Origin: CAZDBA01 sp964503615
Lineage (GTDB): Bacteria > Planctomycetota > Planctomycetia > Pirellulales > Pirellulaceae
Assembly (NCBI GenBank): GCA_964503615.1
Contig: CAZDBA010000074.1
Location: forward strand, 1-23,634
Direction of reading: 5' to 3'
DNA: 23,634 bases
Part shown: positions 7,484 to 15,176 of the stretch, piece after piece
Layout of the letters: each line of letters opens with the position of its first letter
Numbering within the stretch: position 1 is the stretch's first letter
Position numbers and translations under genes: made by a program
Notes under the pieces: model-generated
The model's input: the letters and a program-made list of their open reading frames with translations, nothing else
Database searches by the model: none
What the model was told of the DNA's origin: nothing

Positions 7484-8803
7484 GTGTCGGGACAGGCAGT
7501 TATAGGGCTCCAGTGGGGTGATGAGGCCAAAGGCAAATTGGTCGATATCTTGACCCAGGGCAAAGATGTCGTGGTTCGCTACCAAGGCGGAGCCAACGCG
7601 GGACACACCGTTGTCGTCGGGGACGAAGTCTACAAACTTCACCATATTCCCAGCGGAATCCTCAACGAAAACGTACTCAACGTCGTTTCTCCGGGCGTGG
7701 TTATTCACCCGGAAACGATCCTGAACGAAATCGACCAACTGGTTGAGCGAGGAATCGACGTCCAAAAACGGATGAAACTGAGCGAGCGAGCTCATGTTGT
7801 GATGCCATGGCACCGCACCGAAGACGCGATGTGGAACGCGCGAATTACCGGCTCGAACAATATCGGCACGACACTCCGAGGGATCGGACCTTGTTATCGT
7901 GACAAAGTTGGCAGAAGCTACGCGGTACGCTTGGGCGATCTGCTTCGCGACGATTTTGCAGATCGAATTCGCCGAATCTGTGAAGTCAAAATTCCAATTC
8001 TGGCTGCCATCGCACCCGACCAAAAAGTCGAATTGGATGCCGAAGCGATCATTGCCGAGTTCTCCGGCTACGCCGAGCGACTACGACCTTACATCGCAGA
8101 CACTTCCACGATCCTTTTGGATGCAGCGGACGAAAACAAAAAAATCTTGTTCGAAGGCGCACAAGGTTCGTTGCTGGACATCGACCACGGTACGTTTCCG
8201 TTTGTCACCAGCAGTAACGCCAGTGGTGTTGGAATCTGCGCGGGCAGCGGACTTCCACCCAATCAAGTCGGCGAAATCATCGGCGTGGCCAAGTGTTACT
8301 CAACACGTGTTGGAGGTGGACCGTTTCCGACCGAGTTGCATGACGAAACGGGAGAACTGATTCGAGTCACAGGCAACGAGTTTGGTACCACGACCGGTCG
8401 TCCACGTCGTTGCGGTTGGTTTGATGCAGTGGCGGTTCGTTATACACGTCGGCTGAGTGGAATCGCCAAGATCGCATTTATGATGCTGGACGTATTGAGT
8501 GTGTTGGACGAGATTAAAGTCTGCACCTCTTACGAGTTGGATGGCAAAACGATTACGCACTTTCCCAGTAGCGCTGACGATTTGGAACGCTGCAAACCGG
8601 TTTATGAAACTTTGCCGGGTTGGAAAGTCGACATTACCGGAGCACGTGAGCTTTCGGACCTTCCCGAAAACGCGATCAAGTACATCATGCGATTGGAAGA
8701 GTTGATTGGTTGCAAGGCAGGCTTTATTTCGATTGGACCCGATCGCGCACAAACGATCGACTTGGCCGGTGCAACGTTGGGCGAGTTTGCGGCCAGCCAT
8801 TGA
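7484..8803 (+). CDS. purA: Adenylosuccinate synthetase
   Basis: Catalyses GTP-dependent formation of adenylosuccinate from IMP and aspartate, the first committed step to AMP, in the cytoplasm. The 439 residues fit the usual length of about 430. The N-terminal loop is QWGDEAKGK (10-18), where most family members have GDEGKGK, but D13, E14 and K16 are retained. QGGANAGHT holds the second catalytic His, with Ala replacing the usual first His of QGGHNAGHT. Further signatures are GIGPCYRDKVGR, FEGAQGSLLDIDHGTFPFVTSS and TTTGRPRRCGWFD. The start is GTG at 7484 with GGAAAG at 7472-7477 and a 6-nt spacer. It leads the co-oriented purA-uppS-cdsA set, with 83 bp before uppS. Confidence 0.97.
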   Translation: MSGQAVIGLQWGDEAKGKLVDILTQGKDVVVRYQGGANAGHTVVVGDEVYKLHHIPSGILNENVLNVVSPGVVIHPETILNEIDQLVERGIDVQKRMKLSERAHVVMPWHRTEDAMWNARITGSNNIGTTLRGIGPCYRDKVGRSYAVRLGDLLRDDFADRIRRICEVKIPILAAIAPDQKVELDAEAIIAEFSGYAERLRPYIADTSTILLDAADENKKILFEGAQGSLLDIDHGTFPFVTSSNASGVGICAGSGLPPNQVGEIIGVAKCYSTRVGGGPFPTELHDETGELIRVTGNEFGTTTGRPRRCGWFDAVAVRYTRRLSGIAKIAFMMLDVLSVLDEIKVCTSYELDGKTITHFPSSADDLERCKPVYETLPGWKVDITGARELSDLPENAIKYIMRLEELIGCKAGFISIGPDRAQTIDLAGATLGEFAASH

Positions 8804-8828
8804 GTTAAAATTATGGCGTAGGTTAAGT

Positions 8829-8855
8829 CTGGGAGTCTTTGCGAGACTTGCCCAG
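8829..8855. other. Hairpin between purA and uppS
   Basis: CTGGGAGTCT (8829-8838) pairs with AGACT-tg-CCCAG (8844-8855) around a TTGCG loop: ten base pairs with a 2-nt bulge. No T-tract follows. It could be a processing site, partial attenuator or mRNA stabiliser upstream of the TTG-initiated uppS. Confidence 0.4.
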
Positions 8856-8886
8856 GCAACCAAGGCAATAGACGCAGGGAATCACA

Positions 8887-9645
8887 TTGGATAGTTCCTC
8901 AACAGATTCGAGCAAATCGGAAACCGCAACGTGGGACCCCGCGCGGAAACCTCAACATATTGCCATCATTATGGACGGCAATGGACGTTGGGCTGAGCGA
9001 CAGGATCTTCCTCGAGCCGAGGGGCACCGTCGTGGCGCGGATGTGGTTCGTATCATCACCGAGGAATGCACGCGGCTGGAAATCAAACAGGTTACCCTCT
9101 ATTGTCTTTCCAGTGAAAATTGGAAACGACCGCAGGACGAACTCGATTTCCTGATGCACATGCTGCAGAACTACTTGATACAGGAGCGTGATCTGTTGAT
9201 GGAGCAGAATCTGCGGCTTGAAATTATTGGTCGGCGAGATCGCATTCCTGAAAATGTCCAAATCGAAATGGACAAAACGATCGAGTTGACTTCGACCAAC
9301 ACCGGCAGCTGCCTGTGTCTGGCAATTAACTACGGAGCTCGCGGGGAAATCGTCGACGCGATTAAAAAGATCTCGACCAAAGTTCGCGATGGTGAGATGC
9401 AACTGGAAGACATCACCGAAGATTGTGTCGCGGAAAATCTTTATACCGCAGGGATGTCCGACCCCGATTTGCTGATTCGGACCGCCGGTGAAATGCGAAT
9501 CAGCAACTATCTGCTTTGGCAAATCAGCTATAGTGAGTTGTGGGTCACCGATAAAACATGGCCTGAGTTTACGGAGGCCGATCTTCGTCAGGCGATTTCC
9601 GATTACGCTTCGCGCGACCGACGCTTTGGTGGTTTGAACAAGTAG
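8887..9645 (+). CDS. uppS: Undecaprenyl diphosphate synthase (cis-prenyltransferase)
   Basis: Condenses isopentenyl diphosphate onto farnesyl diphosphate to make the C55 carrier lipid for peptidoglycan and other glycans. The 252 residues match the family. MDGNGRW (29-35) holds the catalytic Asp D30. GHRRG (46-50), SSENWKRP (75-82) and the C-terminal substrate block RTAGEMRISNYLLWQ (198-212) with E218 follow. The common motif is RTGGE, so RTAGE is a conservative variant. No ATG precedes the MDGNG motif, so the start must be non-ATG. TTG at 8887 has AGGGA at 8876-8880 with a 6-nt spacer, which supports it. The product's carrier lipid may serve the glycosyltransferases encoded near 18-21 kb. Confidence 0.96.
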   Translation: MDSSSTDSSKSETATWDPARKPQHIAIIMDGNGRWAERQDLPRAEGHRRGADVVRIITEECTRLEIKQVTLYCLSSENWKRPQDELDFLMHMLQNYLIQERDLLMEQNLRLEIIGRRDRIPENVQIEMDKTIELTSTNTGSCLCLAINYGARGEIVDAIKKISTKVRDGEMQLEDITEDCVAENLYTAGMSDPDLLIRTAGEMRISNYLLWQISYSELWVTDKTWPEFTEADLRQAISDYASRDRRFGGLNK

Positions 9646-9666
9646 AATGAAAGACAACCAGTCCAT

Positions 9667-10560
9667 ATGCTAAGCCGTCGCCTTTTTTCTGCCGCGATCA
9701 TCGTCAGTGTGATGATCTTTTTGACTTGGCTCGATTTCTATCTTGGAAAGACTGAAATTCTGGGCCGACCGGGATTGGTGATTGCCGGTCTTATGATCCT
9801 GGTCTCGACATTGGCCGCTGGCGAATTGGTAAACATGTGGCGCACCGAGTCGCTTGAACTGAAAACGTCAGTGGGAGCTTTTTGTGCGTTGATTATGAGC
9901 TCGTTTGCAGTTGTTCCTCTGGCGGTTACTTTTCCAGTAGATTGCCCGATCGGAAATTTTGGCTGGCCGATGCTTGGGTTCGCAATGGCCATAGGTACCG
10001 CATTTTTATTCGAGATGAAGTTCAGCCAACTGGACCGCGCTGCGGTCGAACGACTGGCCTTTTACGTACTCGGGTTAGGTTACATCCTTCTGCTGGTTGG
10101 CTTTTTGGCAGCACATCGTTTACTGGAACGAGATAACCTGCTGGGTATATTTTCGATCGTCTCCCTGATTGTGACCGTCAAACTCTCCGATGCAGTGGCC
10201 TATTTTGTGGGCAAAGCGTTCGGCACCAAAAAGCTTGCTCCTCGACTAAGCCCGGGTAAAACGATCCAAGGCGGGGCGGGGGCGATCCTCGGCGGCATCG
10301 TGGGGGCATTGTTCATGGTCTACGTGATCGCGCCGTTTTTGTACCAAATCGAAATCGACAAATCGGTAGGTTGGGTGCTCGTCTATGGTGTCGCACTGAC
10401 GGTTGCCGGGATGTTTGGGGATTTGGCCGAGTCGTTCCTGAAACGGACGGCTGATTGCAAAGATTCCAGCAGTTGGTTTCCTGGTCTAGGTGGCGTGCTG
10501 GACGTAATCGACTCGCTGATCGCAGCCGCGCCAGTTTCTTTTGTTATGTGGCTAATCTAG
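9667..10560 (+). CDS. cdsA: Phosphatidate cytidylyltransferase with variant signature
   Basis: Integral membrane enzyme making CDP-diacylglycerol from CTP and phosphatidic acid. The 297 residues are highly hydrophobic, with perhaps eight membrane segments. Family motifs are SDAVAYFVGKAFG (174-186), SPGKTIQG (195-202) and ESFLKR (255-260), then the CdsA signature as KDSSSWFPGLGGVLDVIDS (265-283). In the usual signature PGHGGxxDRxD the His and Arg are conserved; here they are Leu and Val. The flanking acidic residues remain. It lies 21 bp after uppS, the classical uppS-cdsA order, so it is probably the housekeeping copy. A second homologue lies at 16109-17203. Confidence 0.93.
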   Translation: MLSRRLFSAAIIVSVMIFLTWLDFYLGKTEILGRPGLVIAGLMILVSTLAAGELVNMWRTESLELKTSVGAFCALIMSSFAVVPLAVTFPVDCPIGNFGWPMLGFAMAIGTAFLFEMKFSQLDRAAVERLAFYVLGLGYILLLVGFLAAHRLLERDNLLGIFSIVSLIVTVKLSDAVAYFVGKAFGTKKLAPRLSPGKTIQGGAGAILGGIVGALFMVYVIAPFLYQIEIDKSVGWVLVYGVALTVAGMFGDLAESFLKRTADCKDSSSWFPGLGGVLDVIDSLIAAAPVSFVMWLI

Positions 10561-10593
10561 CGGGCCTTTCAAAATCGCTTGTACGCATTTTCC

Positions 10594-10659
10594 GTAGTGG
10601 GATTCGCCAGAATTCCCGCCGTTTATACAACGCGCAGGACTTCTGGCGAAGTCCACTAC
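10594..10659. repeat. GTAG-bounded inverted repeat between convergent genes
   Basis: The arms at 10594-10616 and 10637-10659 match at 20 of 23 positions, share the core TTCGCCAGAA, and end in GTAG and CTAC. A 20-nt loop contains a small nested hairpin (CGTT/AACG). It lies 33 bp after cdsA and could end transcription from both sides. The structure resembles a REP-type element. Confidence 0.65.
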
Positions 10660-10789
10660 AGTTTTGAAATCCTTCTAATGTTTCAATGCCAAAAATCTGG
10701 GTGCCATGCTCACGCGCAGCAACGCGGAGCTTGAGCGTGCTAATTCGCGCAAGCTTCATCAGATTTAGCAGCGTAAACATGCTCCCGCT

Positions 10790-10990
10790 TCAGTCTTGCT
10801 TTCGAACTACTGCAATCAACCAGACCGCTGCGAACAAACCGATCGTCCCCAAAACTACTAACGGCTTGCGCAGGTCAAACGACTTACTATTAACACTCGT
10901 GCCAATCGCCAACAAAACCGCCCAGAAAAACAAAAGGGCAATCAAGATGAGTGTAGGTTTCTTTGAAGCAACTGGACTACTCATTTGCAT
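10790..10990 (-). CDS. Small two-helix membrane protein, function unknown
   Basis: A 66-residue protein: a short polar N-terminus (MQMSSPVASKK), a transmembrane helix at about 13-32, a basic/polar loop (SKSFDLRK) and a second helix at about 43-62, ending VRKQD. It begins 7 bp after the ilvC stop on the same strand, implying co-transcription. I recognise no family. Two in-frame ATGs (10990 and 10984) are possible starts. Small hydrophobic frames can arise by chance, but spacing and composition support a gene. Confidence 0.6.
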   Translation of the reverse strand: MQMSSPVASKKPTLILIALLFFWAVLLAIGTSVNSKSFDLRKPLVVLGTIGLFAAVWLIAVVRKQD

Positions 10991-10997
10991 TTAATTC

Positions 10998-12002
10998 TTA
11001 GTGTTCGTTTTTCAACCACGGCATCAACTTCCTCAGCTTTGCACCTACTGTTTCAATCAAGGATGATTCGTTTGCCTTGCGAAGCGATTCCATTTCTTCG
11101 CCTCCCGATTCATGCTGATCGATAAACTGCTGGGCGAATTTCCCACTTTTGATATCGTCTAGAATCTGCTTCATCGATGCTCGCACATGAGAGTCGATCA
11201 CACGCGGGCCCGTAACGTAGTCGCCATATTCCGCCGTATTGGAAATCGACTTTCGCATCTCTGCCAATCCACCTCGATGCAGCAGGTCGACCACGATTTT
11301 CAACTCGTGAAGACATTCAAAATAGGCCAGCTCTGGTTGATAGCCTGCTTCGACAAGCGTATCAAATCCCGCTTTAACCAACTCAGTCACACCTCCGCAC
11401 AAAACCGCTTGCTCGCCAAACAGATCGGTTTCGGTCTCGGCTGCGATCGTCGTTTGAATCACTCCAGCCCGTGTGCCTCCAATCGCCTTGGCGTAGGCCA
11501 AACCGATTTCAAACGTCTCGGTACGACTACCGTCTCCCGTCGCGATGAGACAGGGAACGCCCGCCCCTCGAACAAATTCGTTGCGAACCATGTGCCCTTG
11601 GCCTTTAGGGGCGACTAGCAACAGGTCGACCTCAGGAGGTGGAGTAATCAGACCGTAGTGAAAGCTGAACCCATGACAAGTCATCACGATTTGGCCCGGT
11701 TGCATATGCCGTTGAATATCTGCCGCAAAGACGGCACCGTGAACTTCGTCCGGCAGCATCACGCTGACGATGTTCGCTGTTTTTGCCGCCTCGGGAATCG
11801 AAACAGGCTCAAAACCGTCAGCGACCGCGGTGTTCCAGCCTTGCCCCTCGCGTTGCCCGATGACCACCTGACAACCACTGTCACGCAAATTCATCGCATG
11901 GGCGCGCCCCTGAGAACCGTAGCCGATAATGGCAATCGTTTTGTTGGCCAGCAAACTCAAGTCCGCATCGGCTTCGTAGTAGATATTTTGTGAGTCGTTC
12001 AT
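10998..12002 (-). CDS. ilvC: Ketol-acid reductoisomerase (NADP+), class I
   Basis: Second step of branched-chain amino acid synthesis: Mg-dependent alkyl migration and NADPH reduction of acetolactate. From ATG 12002 the protein has 334 residues, typical of the short class I enzymes. The Rossmann motif is GYGSQGRAHAMNLRDSG (27-43) and the cofactor loop is IGQREGQGW. H110 (CHGFSFHYG), the metal ligands D193 and E197 in ETDLFGEQ, and E233 in ECLHE complete the active site. The frame is open 41 codons further upstream, but that extension does not resemble the family. An inverted repeat at 12016-12034 sits just upstream. No other ilv gene is in the window. Confidence 0.95.
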   Translation of the reverse strand: MNDSQNIYYEADADLSLLANKTIAIIGYGSQGRAHAMNLRDSGCQVVIGQREGQGWNTAVADGFEPVSIPEAAKTANIVSVMLPDEVHGAVFAADIQRHMQPGQIVMTCHGFSFHYGLITPPPEVDLLLVAPKGQGHMVRNEFVRGAGVPCLIATGDGSRTETFEIGLAYAKAIGGTRAGVIQTTIAAETETDLFGEQAVLCGGVTELVKAGFDTLVEAGYQPELAYFECLHELKIVVDLLHRGGLAEMRKSISNTAEYGDYVTGPRVIDSHVRASMKQILDDIKSGKFAQQFIDQHESGGEEMESLRKANESSLIETVGAKLRKLMPWLKNEH

Positions 12003-12015
12003 AACGAAGCTGATG

Positions 12016-12034
12016 TTAACGCTTTCAACGTTAA
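12016..12034. promoter_or_regulatory. Inverted repeat upstream of ilvC
   Basis: TTAACG (12016-12021) and CGTTAA (12029-12034) flank a 7-bp spacer, 13 bp before the ilvC ATG. It could be an operator or a leader hairpin. Short arms make chance occurrence possible. Confidence 0.25.
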
Positions 12035-12118
12035 GGCTAAACCGGTGATTGAACGATTTAGCGTTTTCGGTCAGGCCTGAGGGGAGGTGGATGTACGGCA
12101 GAGCCGTTTTTGCATTGT

Positions 12119-12141
12119 GTAGCACGGCAGAGCCATGCTAC
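12119..12141. repeat. GTAG-bounded REP-like palindrome
   Basis: A compact palindrome starting GTAGCA and ending TGCTAC, with GGC and GCC inner arms around an AGA loop and one C/A mismatch. The core ACGGCAGAGCC also occurs 29 bp to the left at 12095-12105. It lies in the 160-bp space between ilvC and the upstream acyl-CoA-dehydrogenase-like gene. Confidence 0.6.
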
Positions 12142-12162
12142 GAGCTCAGCCTTAAAACAGCC

Positions 12163-13269
12163 TTAAAACGACTCGACACCTGCCAGTTCGCAGAGACTGG
12201 CCTGCGATACGGGTTGGGGGCAGCTCCAGACTAAAAAGAACATCGCTTCCCGGCACCAACGTCCCACTTTATGACCGTCAACGTAACCTGCTCCTTTGGC
12301 TGCAACCAATGCAGCTTGCGTGGCTCGTAGGACAAGGCTGTTTGCCGTTTTACGTAGTTCCTGACTACAAACGTCTTGTCCATCGGCTCGAGCCAACAGT
12401 TGCGAGCGGGCTTCTGCAAGCTGTGCCGAAAATTCTGCAGCTGTTGCCTGAAGGTCAGCTCGCTTTTCCGCTTCGTTGCAAATGAACTGGACCGCTGCAC
12501 TGGCATGCCCAATCGCAAGCGTTGATGTTTGCAAGCCGCCTGTCATCGCGCCGGCCGCGACTTTGATAACATTCCCAACCGGTCCATTCACAATATCAGA
12601 ATCAGGTACAAACAGATCCGAGACGTGGACCGCACCAGTTTGGCTGCCCGTTAAAGCCATCAGCTGTTGAGGTGGTGCCGATTGGAAGCCTGGCTGAGCA
12701 TCAATTTGTTCCTCTATCTGGTTTCGTCTCCCGATGAACAGGATCTGTTTGGCATCGGGCAACACCGCACCCATTAAAATAGTATCGGCGTGTGGACTAC
12801 CAGTAACCCAGGGACTGAATCCCTCTACAACAAAACCACCCTCAACGCGGCGGGCTCGCATTGCGGGTTGCGTGTGTTGGCGGCTGGTCGTGAGATGCGA
12901 TATTCCGACTGTTGTTGAAGTTCGCCCCGCAGCCAAATCAGGCAGCAAATCCGCCTTGAGCTGTTCGTTGTGCGAGGTTTGGATTCTATCAGTCGCAGAG
13001 GTTCGTTGCGTAATGATAAACGTCGTCTTCAAACATGCCTTGCTAAGTGCCAGATACCCTTCCGTGATCTGCCTGCTGTTCCAACCTTGGCCTCCATACA
13101 ATTTGTCGATAAACCACGCGAACACGCCGGATTGACCGCACAACTGCAACGAGGATGCGGGCCACTGATTTTCCGATTGTGGGACACCAGCGTTGTCGGC
13201 CAACTGTTGACACAAACGATCCAACGCCGAATCAGAAGGTTCAAAAATTTGCGAGGCGTTTTGACTCAT
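12163..13269 (-). CDS. Acyl-CoA-dehydrogenase-fold flavoprotein-like protein
   Basis: A 368-residue protein with the acyl-CoA dehydrogenase layout: helical N-terminal domain (1-115), beta middle domain with VGISHLTTSR (121-130) and SPWVTGSPHADTIL (152-165, the counterpart of the usual WVTNG..AD stretch), and a helical C-terminal domain with RWCREAMFFLVWSCPQP (337-353). I cannot find the YEG-type segment carrying the catalytic Glu of true dehydrogenases, so it may instead be a reduced-flavin monooxygenase of the DszC/SfnB kind or a non-catalytic relative. The start lies 5 bp after the nuclease stop, suggesting translational coupling. The substrate is unknown. Confidence 0.75.
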   Translation of the reverse strand: MSQNASQIFEPSDSALDRLCQQLADNAGVPQSENQWPASSLQLCGQSGVFAWFIDKLYGGQGWNSRQITEGYLALSKACLKTTFIITQRTSATDRIQTSHNEQLKADLLPDLAAGRTSTTVGISHLTTSRQHTQPAMRARRVEGGFVVEGFSPWVTGSPHADTILMGAVLPDAKQILFIGRRNQIEEQIDAQPGFQSAPPQQLMALTGSQTGAVHVSDLFVPDSDIVNGPVGNVIKVAAGAMTGGLQTSTLAIGHASAAVQFICNEAEKRADLQATAAEFSAQLAEARSQLLARADGQDVCSQELRKTANSLVLRATQAALVAAKGAGYVDGHKVGRWCREAMFFLVWSCPQPVSQASLCELAGVESF

Positions 13270-13274
13270 GGATC

Positions 13275-14885
13275 TCAGTCACCGATCCCAATCAACACGG
13301 GATCGTGGTCCGAACTACGATACGGGTTGGCTTTGTACAGTTGCTCCGGATTGTATTCTTCGTTGTAGTCAACGAACCTGGGTTCATCAGCATTGATATG
13401 CCAAGTCGCAACCCCGGTTACATCCTTAGCCAGAGCTTCCGTCGCGATCGAGTGATCCAAAGATCCAGCCTGCCCACGATAGACATATGAATAGGACTCA
13501 GTTTCGTTAGTTGATGAATCACTTTTTTCAAATCGTTCCGTTAGATCAACCAAACCTTTGGCCCGCATTGCATCGATAGGATCTTCCTGCCCATAAGCAT
13601 TCAAATCTCCAATGACCAGAACACGCGCCTCTGGCTTGGCTTGCTCAAGTTCATCGATGTAATTGCAAATCGCGAGGGCTTGTGAGCGTCGCAGGGCATT
13701 GAAGGCGCCTTGGCCATCACCCTTATTCTTGTTGGCCGCATCGGCGCGGCTCGATCCGCCTTTTGATTTGAAGTGGTTAACAACCAGAGTGAACGGATTC
13801 TCTAACGTCTTCGATGTGAATTCCTGCACGACTGGCACTCGCGCTTTCTCGAACGCATCGTCGCTGATCATCGAAACCTCGCCTACAGTTGAAACACGAT
13901 CAGATCGGTAAATGATACCTACACGAATCGCATCCACGCCCCCTGGTGCACCTCGAAAACCCTCAGGCAAGCCACAGCCTGTAAAAACCTCTTTGCCAAT
14001 TTTGGCGTTCAATGCAGCGACAAGTTTGTTTTCCGCTTCGATGTTGTTTTCAATTTCCATCAATCCGATCACATCGGCATCCATTGTAACAATCGCAGAC
14101 ACCAGTTTGGCCTGCTGTCGTCTCAGTTCAGACGCAGAATCAGCACCGCGAGCGTTATTGCTTCCATCATCAATCGTCGTGAAAAAGTTCAGGACATTAA
14201 AGCTGGCAACAGTGACATCTGCTTCGCCGACATCGGGGCGCTTTGGCCGCTCCGCGGGAGTCCAGCGAAGTGGGCCATTTGGCACAAGGAAAATCCTGTT
14301 TCCGTCCTCGACCAGTTTTCCGGAGACTCCTTGGACAATCGATCCGACACGAACCGTTAGATTGGCGCTGCCAAGACTGGGAAACAACTTAGGCGGAAAG
14401 ATAGCTTGGTCATCCGATCCGTCATCAATAATTATCGTGGATTCGTCGTTCCGTTTTTGCGCCTTCGTCACATTCGCAACGTTGCTACCGCCCTCGTAAG
14501 AATTTCCATTCGACTCGGCATCGTTAGGATCGATTTGATTGGTCGGAACATAAAGCCGATTTCGAGCTACTCTGATTTGACCGCGACGTATCAGATTAAA
14601 TGTATCCACAACGACGAGGTCACCCTTTATCGTGACCTCCTCTCCAATCATGGATCGCCAGTCGGCAGCACTCAAATCTCCATCGATGGAAATCGTGTCG
14701 CTATCCGACGTTGTTTCTTTGTCGTCGCCCTTGTCGCCAACTGACGAAGAAGTTGAGTCATCTGATTCGGAAGCTGATCCGCTAGTTTCCTTTTTATCTT
14801 TCGATTCACATCCTGAATTCGCAAATAAACCGATCGAGATTAGGACTACAACCAAAAGGCGAAACGTCTTTATCGTAGAAACCAT
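13275..14885 (-). CDS. ExeM/NucH-like secreted endonuclease/exonuclease/phosphatase-family nuclease
   Basis: A 536-residue exported protein. The hydrophobic N-terminus ends NSGC26, a possible lipobox with an atypical residue at -3, followed by an acidic Ser/Asp linker (27-64). An OB-like domain (about 65-205) precedes a DNase I-like domain (about 222-534) with SFNVLNFF (228-235), E277 in MEIEN, H371 in NHFKSKG, D427/N429 in GDLNAYGQEDP, H478 in SLDHS and D525/H526 in SSDHDP. These are the metal-binding and catalytic positions of the superfamily, so extracellular DNA (or nucleotide/phosphoester) hydrolysis is likely, perhaps for nutrient scavenging. A consensus-like promoter lies at 14938-14966. 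Confidence 0.88.
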   Translation of the reverse strand: MVSTIKTFRLLVVVLISIGLFANSGCESKDKKETSGSASESDDSTSSSVGDKGDDKETTSDSDTISIDGDLSAADWRSMIGEEVTIKGDLVVVDTFNLIRRGQIRVARNRLYVPTNQIDPNDAESNGNSYEGGSNVANVTKAQKRNDESTIIIDDGSDDQAIFPPKLFPSLGSANLTVRVGSIVQGVSGKLVEDGNRIFLVPNGPLRWTPAERPKRPDVGEADVTVASFNVLNFFTTIDDGSNNARGADSASELRRQQAKLVSAIVTMDADVIGLMEIENNIEAENKLVAALNAKIGKEVFTGCGLPEGFRGAPGGVDAIRVGIIYRSDRVSTVGEVSMISDDAFEKARVPVVQEFTSKTLENPFTLVVNHFKSKGGSSRADAANKNKGDGQGAFNALRRSQALAICNYIDELEQAKPEARVLVIGDLNAYGQEDPIDAMRAKGLVDLTERFEKSDSSTNETESYSYVYRGQAGSLDHSIATEALAKDVTGVATWHINADEPRFVDYNEEYNPEQLYKANPYRSSDHDPVLIGIGD

Positions 14886-14937
14886 CGTGTAGTTTTCTCA
14901 GTTGTTTTGATTGAAGAAATTCGACACCGTCTAAGGC

Positions 14938-14966
14938 AGTATCAAACCTGGAACCCCATCGGTCAA
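14938..14966 (-). promoter_or_regulatory. Sigma70-type promoter of the nuclease gene
   Basis: On the minus strand TTGACC (14966-14961) and GATACT (14943-14938) are 17 bp apart, matching the consensus at 5/6 and 4/6 positions. Transcription would start near 14930, giving a leader of about 45 nt. It lies downstream of the terminator at 15007-15042. Confidence 0.55.
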
Positions 14967-15006
14967 TTGCGGGTCATACTTTTCATTCCCTGCGTACCTG
15001 ATGTCC

Positions 15007-15042
15007 AAAAAAAATCCGCATCGCGATAAACGCGATGCGGAT
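15007..15042 (-). terminator. Perfect rho-independent terminator
   Basis: On the minus strand ATCCGCATCGCG and its exact complement form a 12-bp stem around a TTTAT loop, followed by eight T. It ends either a free-standing RNA encoded just upstream (15053-15176) or the plsC-cdsA-rsmG transcript, whose last stop is 415 bp away. Confidence 0.9.
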
Positions 15043-15176
15043 AATATAGAAAACTCCAGTTTCTCGCAGCGATGGGAGCTGCTGGGAGAAAAGCGTCGAA
15101 TCTGGCGTGCTAAGCACAAGCTAATATTGATTCGGGCTAACCCTAAAATTGGTCCCTCAGCCGTGAATACTGGAGT
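15007..15176 (-). ncRNA. Candidate structured non-coding RNA with its own terminator
   Basis: On the minus strand ACTCCAGT (15176-15169) pairs with ACTGGAGT (15060-15053), closing a 108-nt interior. Inside are GGG-TTAG-CCC (15143-15134), a stem CGAATC/GATTCG (15134-15129 with 15102-15097) enclosing GTGC-TTA-GCAC, and a hairpin at 15090-15061 with arms TTCTC..GCAGC and GCTGCGAGAA. The terminator follows directly. No protein frame explains the block. I see no match to tmRNA, SRP RNA, RNase P or riboswitch classes I know. The 5' end is uncertain and no convincing promoter was found just upstream. It could also be a structured 3' UTR of the rsmG transcript. Confidence 0.4.

Noticed and set aside
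8300..8863. 187-codon minus-strand frame inside purA
   Set aside because: Antisense shadow of purA; no ribosome site or domain.
8899..9666. 255-codon minus-strand frame covering uppS
   Set aside because: It is antisense to a clear UppS with all catalytic motifs, and its translation has no recognisable features.
10544..10780. Minus-strand frame of 78 codons after cdsA
   Set aside because: It translates the inverted repeat at 10594-10659, so the open frame is a by-product of that element.
15007..15176. Terminator-type riboswitch controlling the nuclease gene
   Set aside because: A good promoter for the nuclease lies downstream of the terminator, and I see no sequence that could form an antiterminator with the 12-bp stem.
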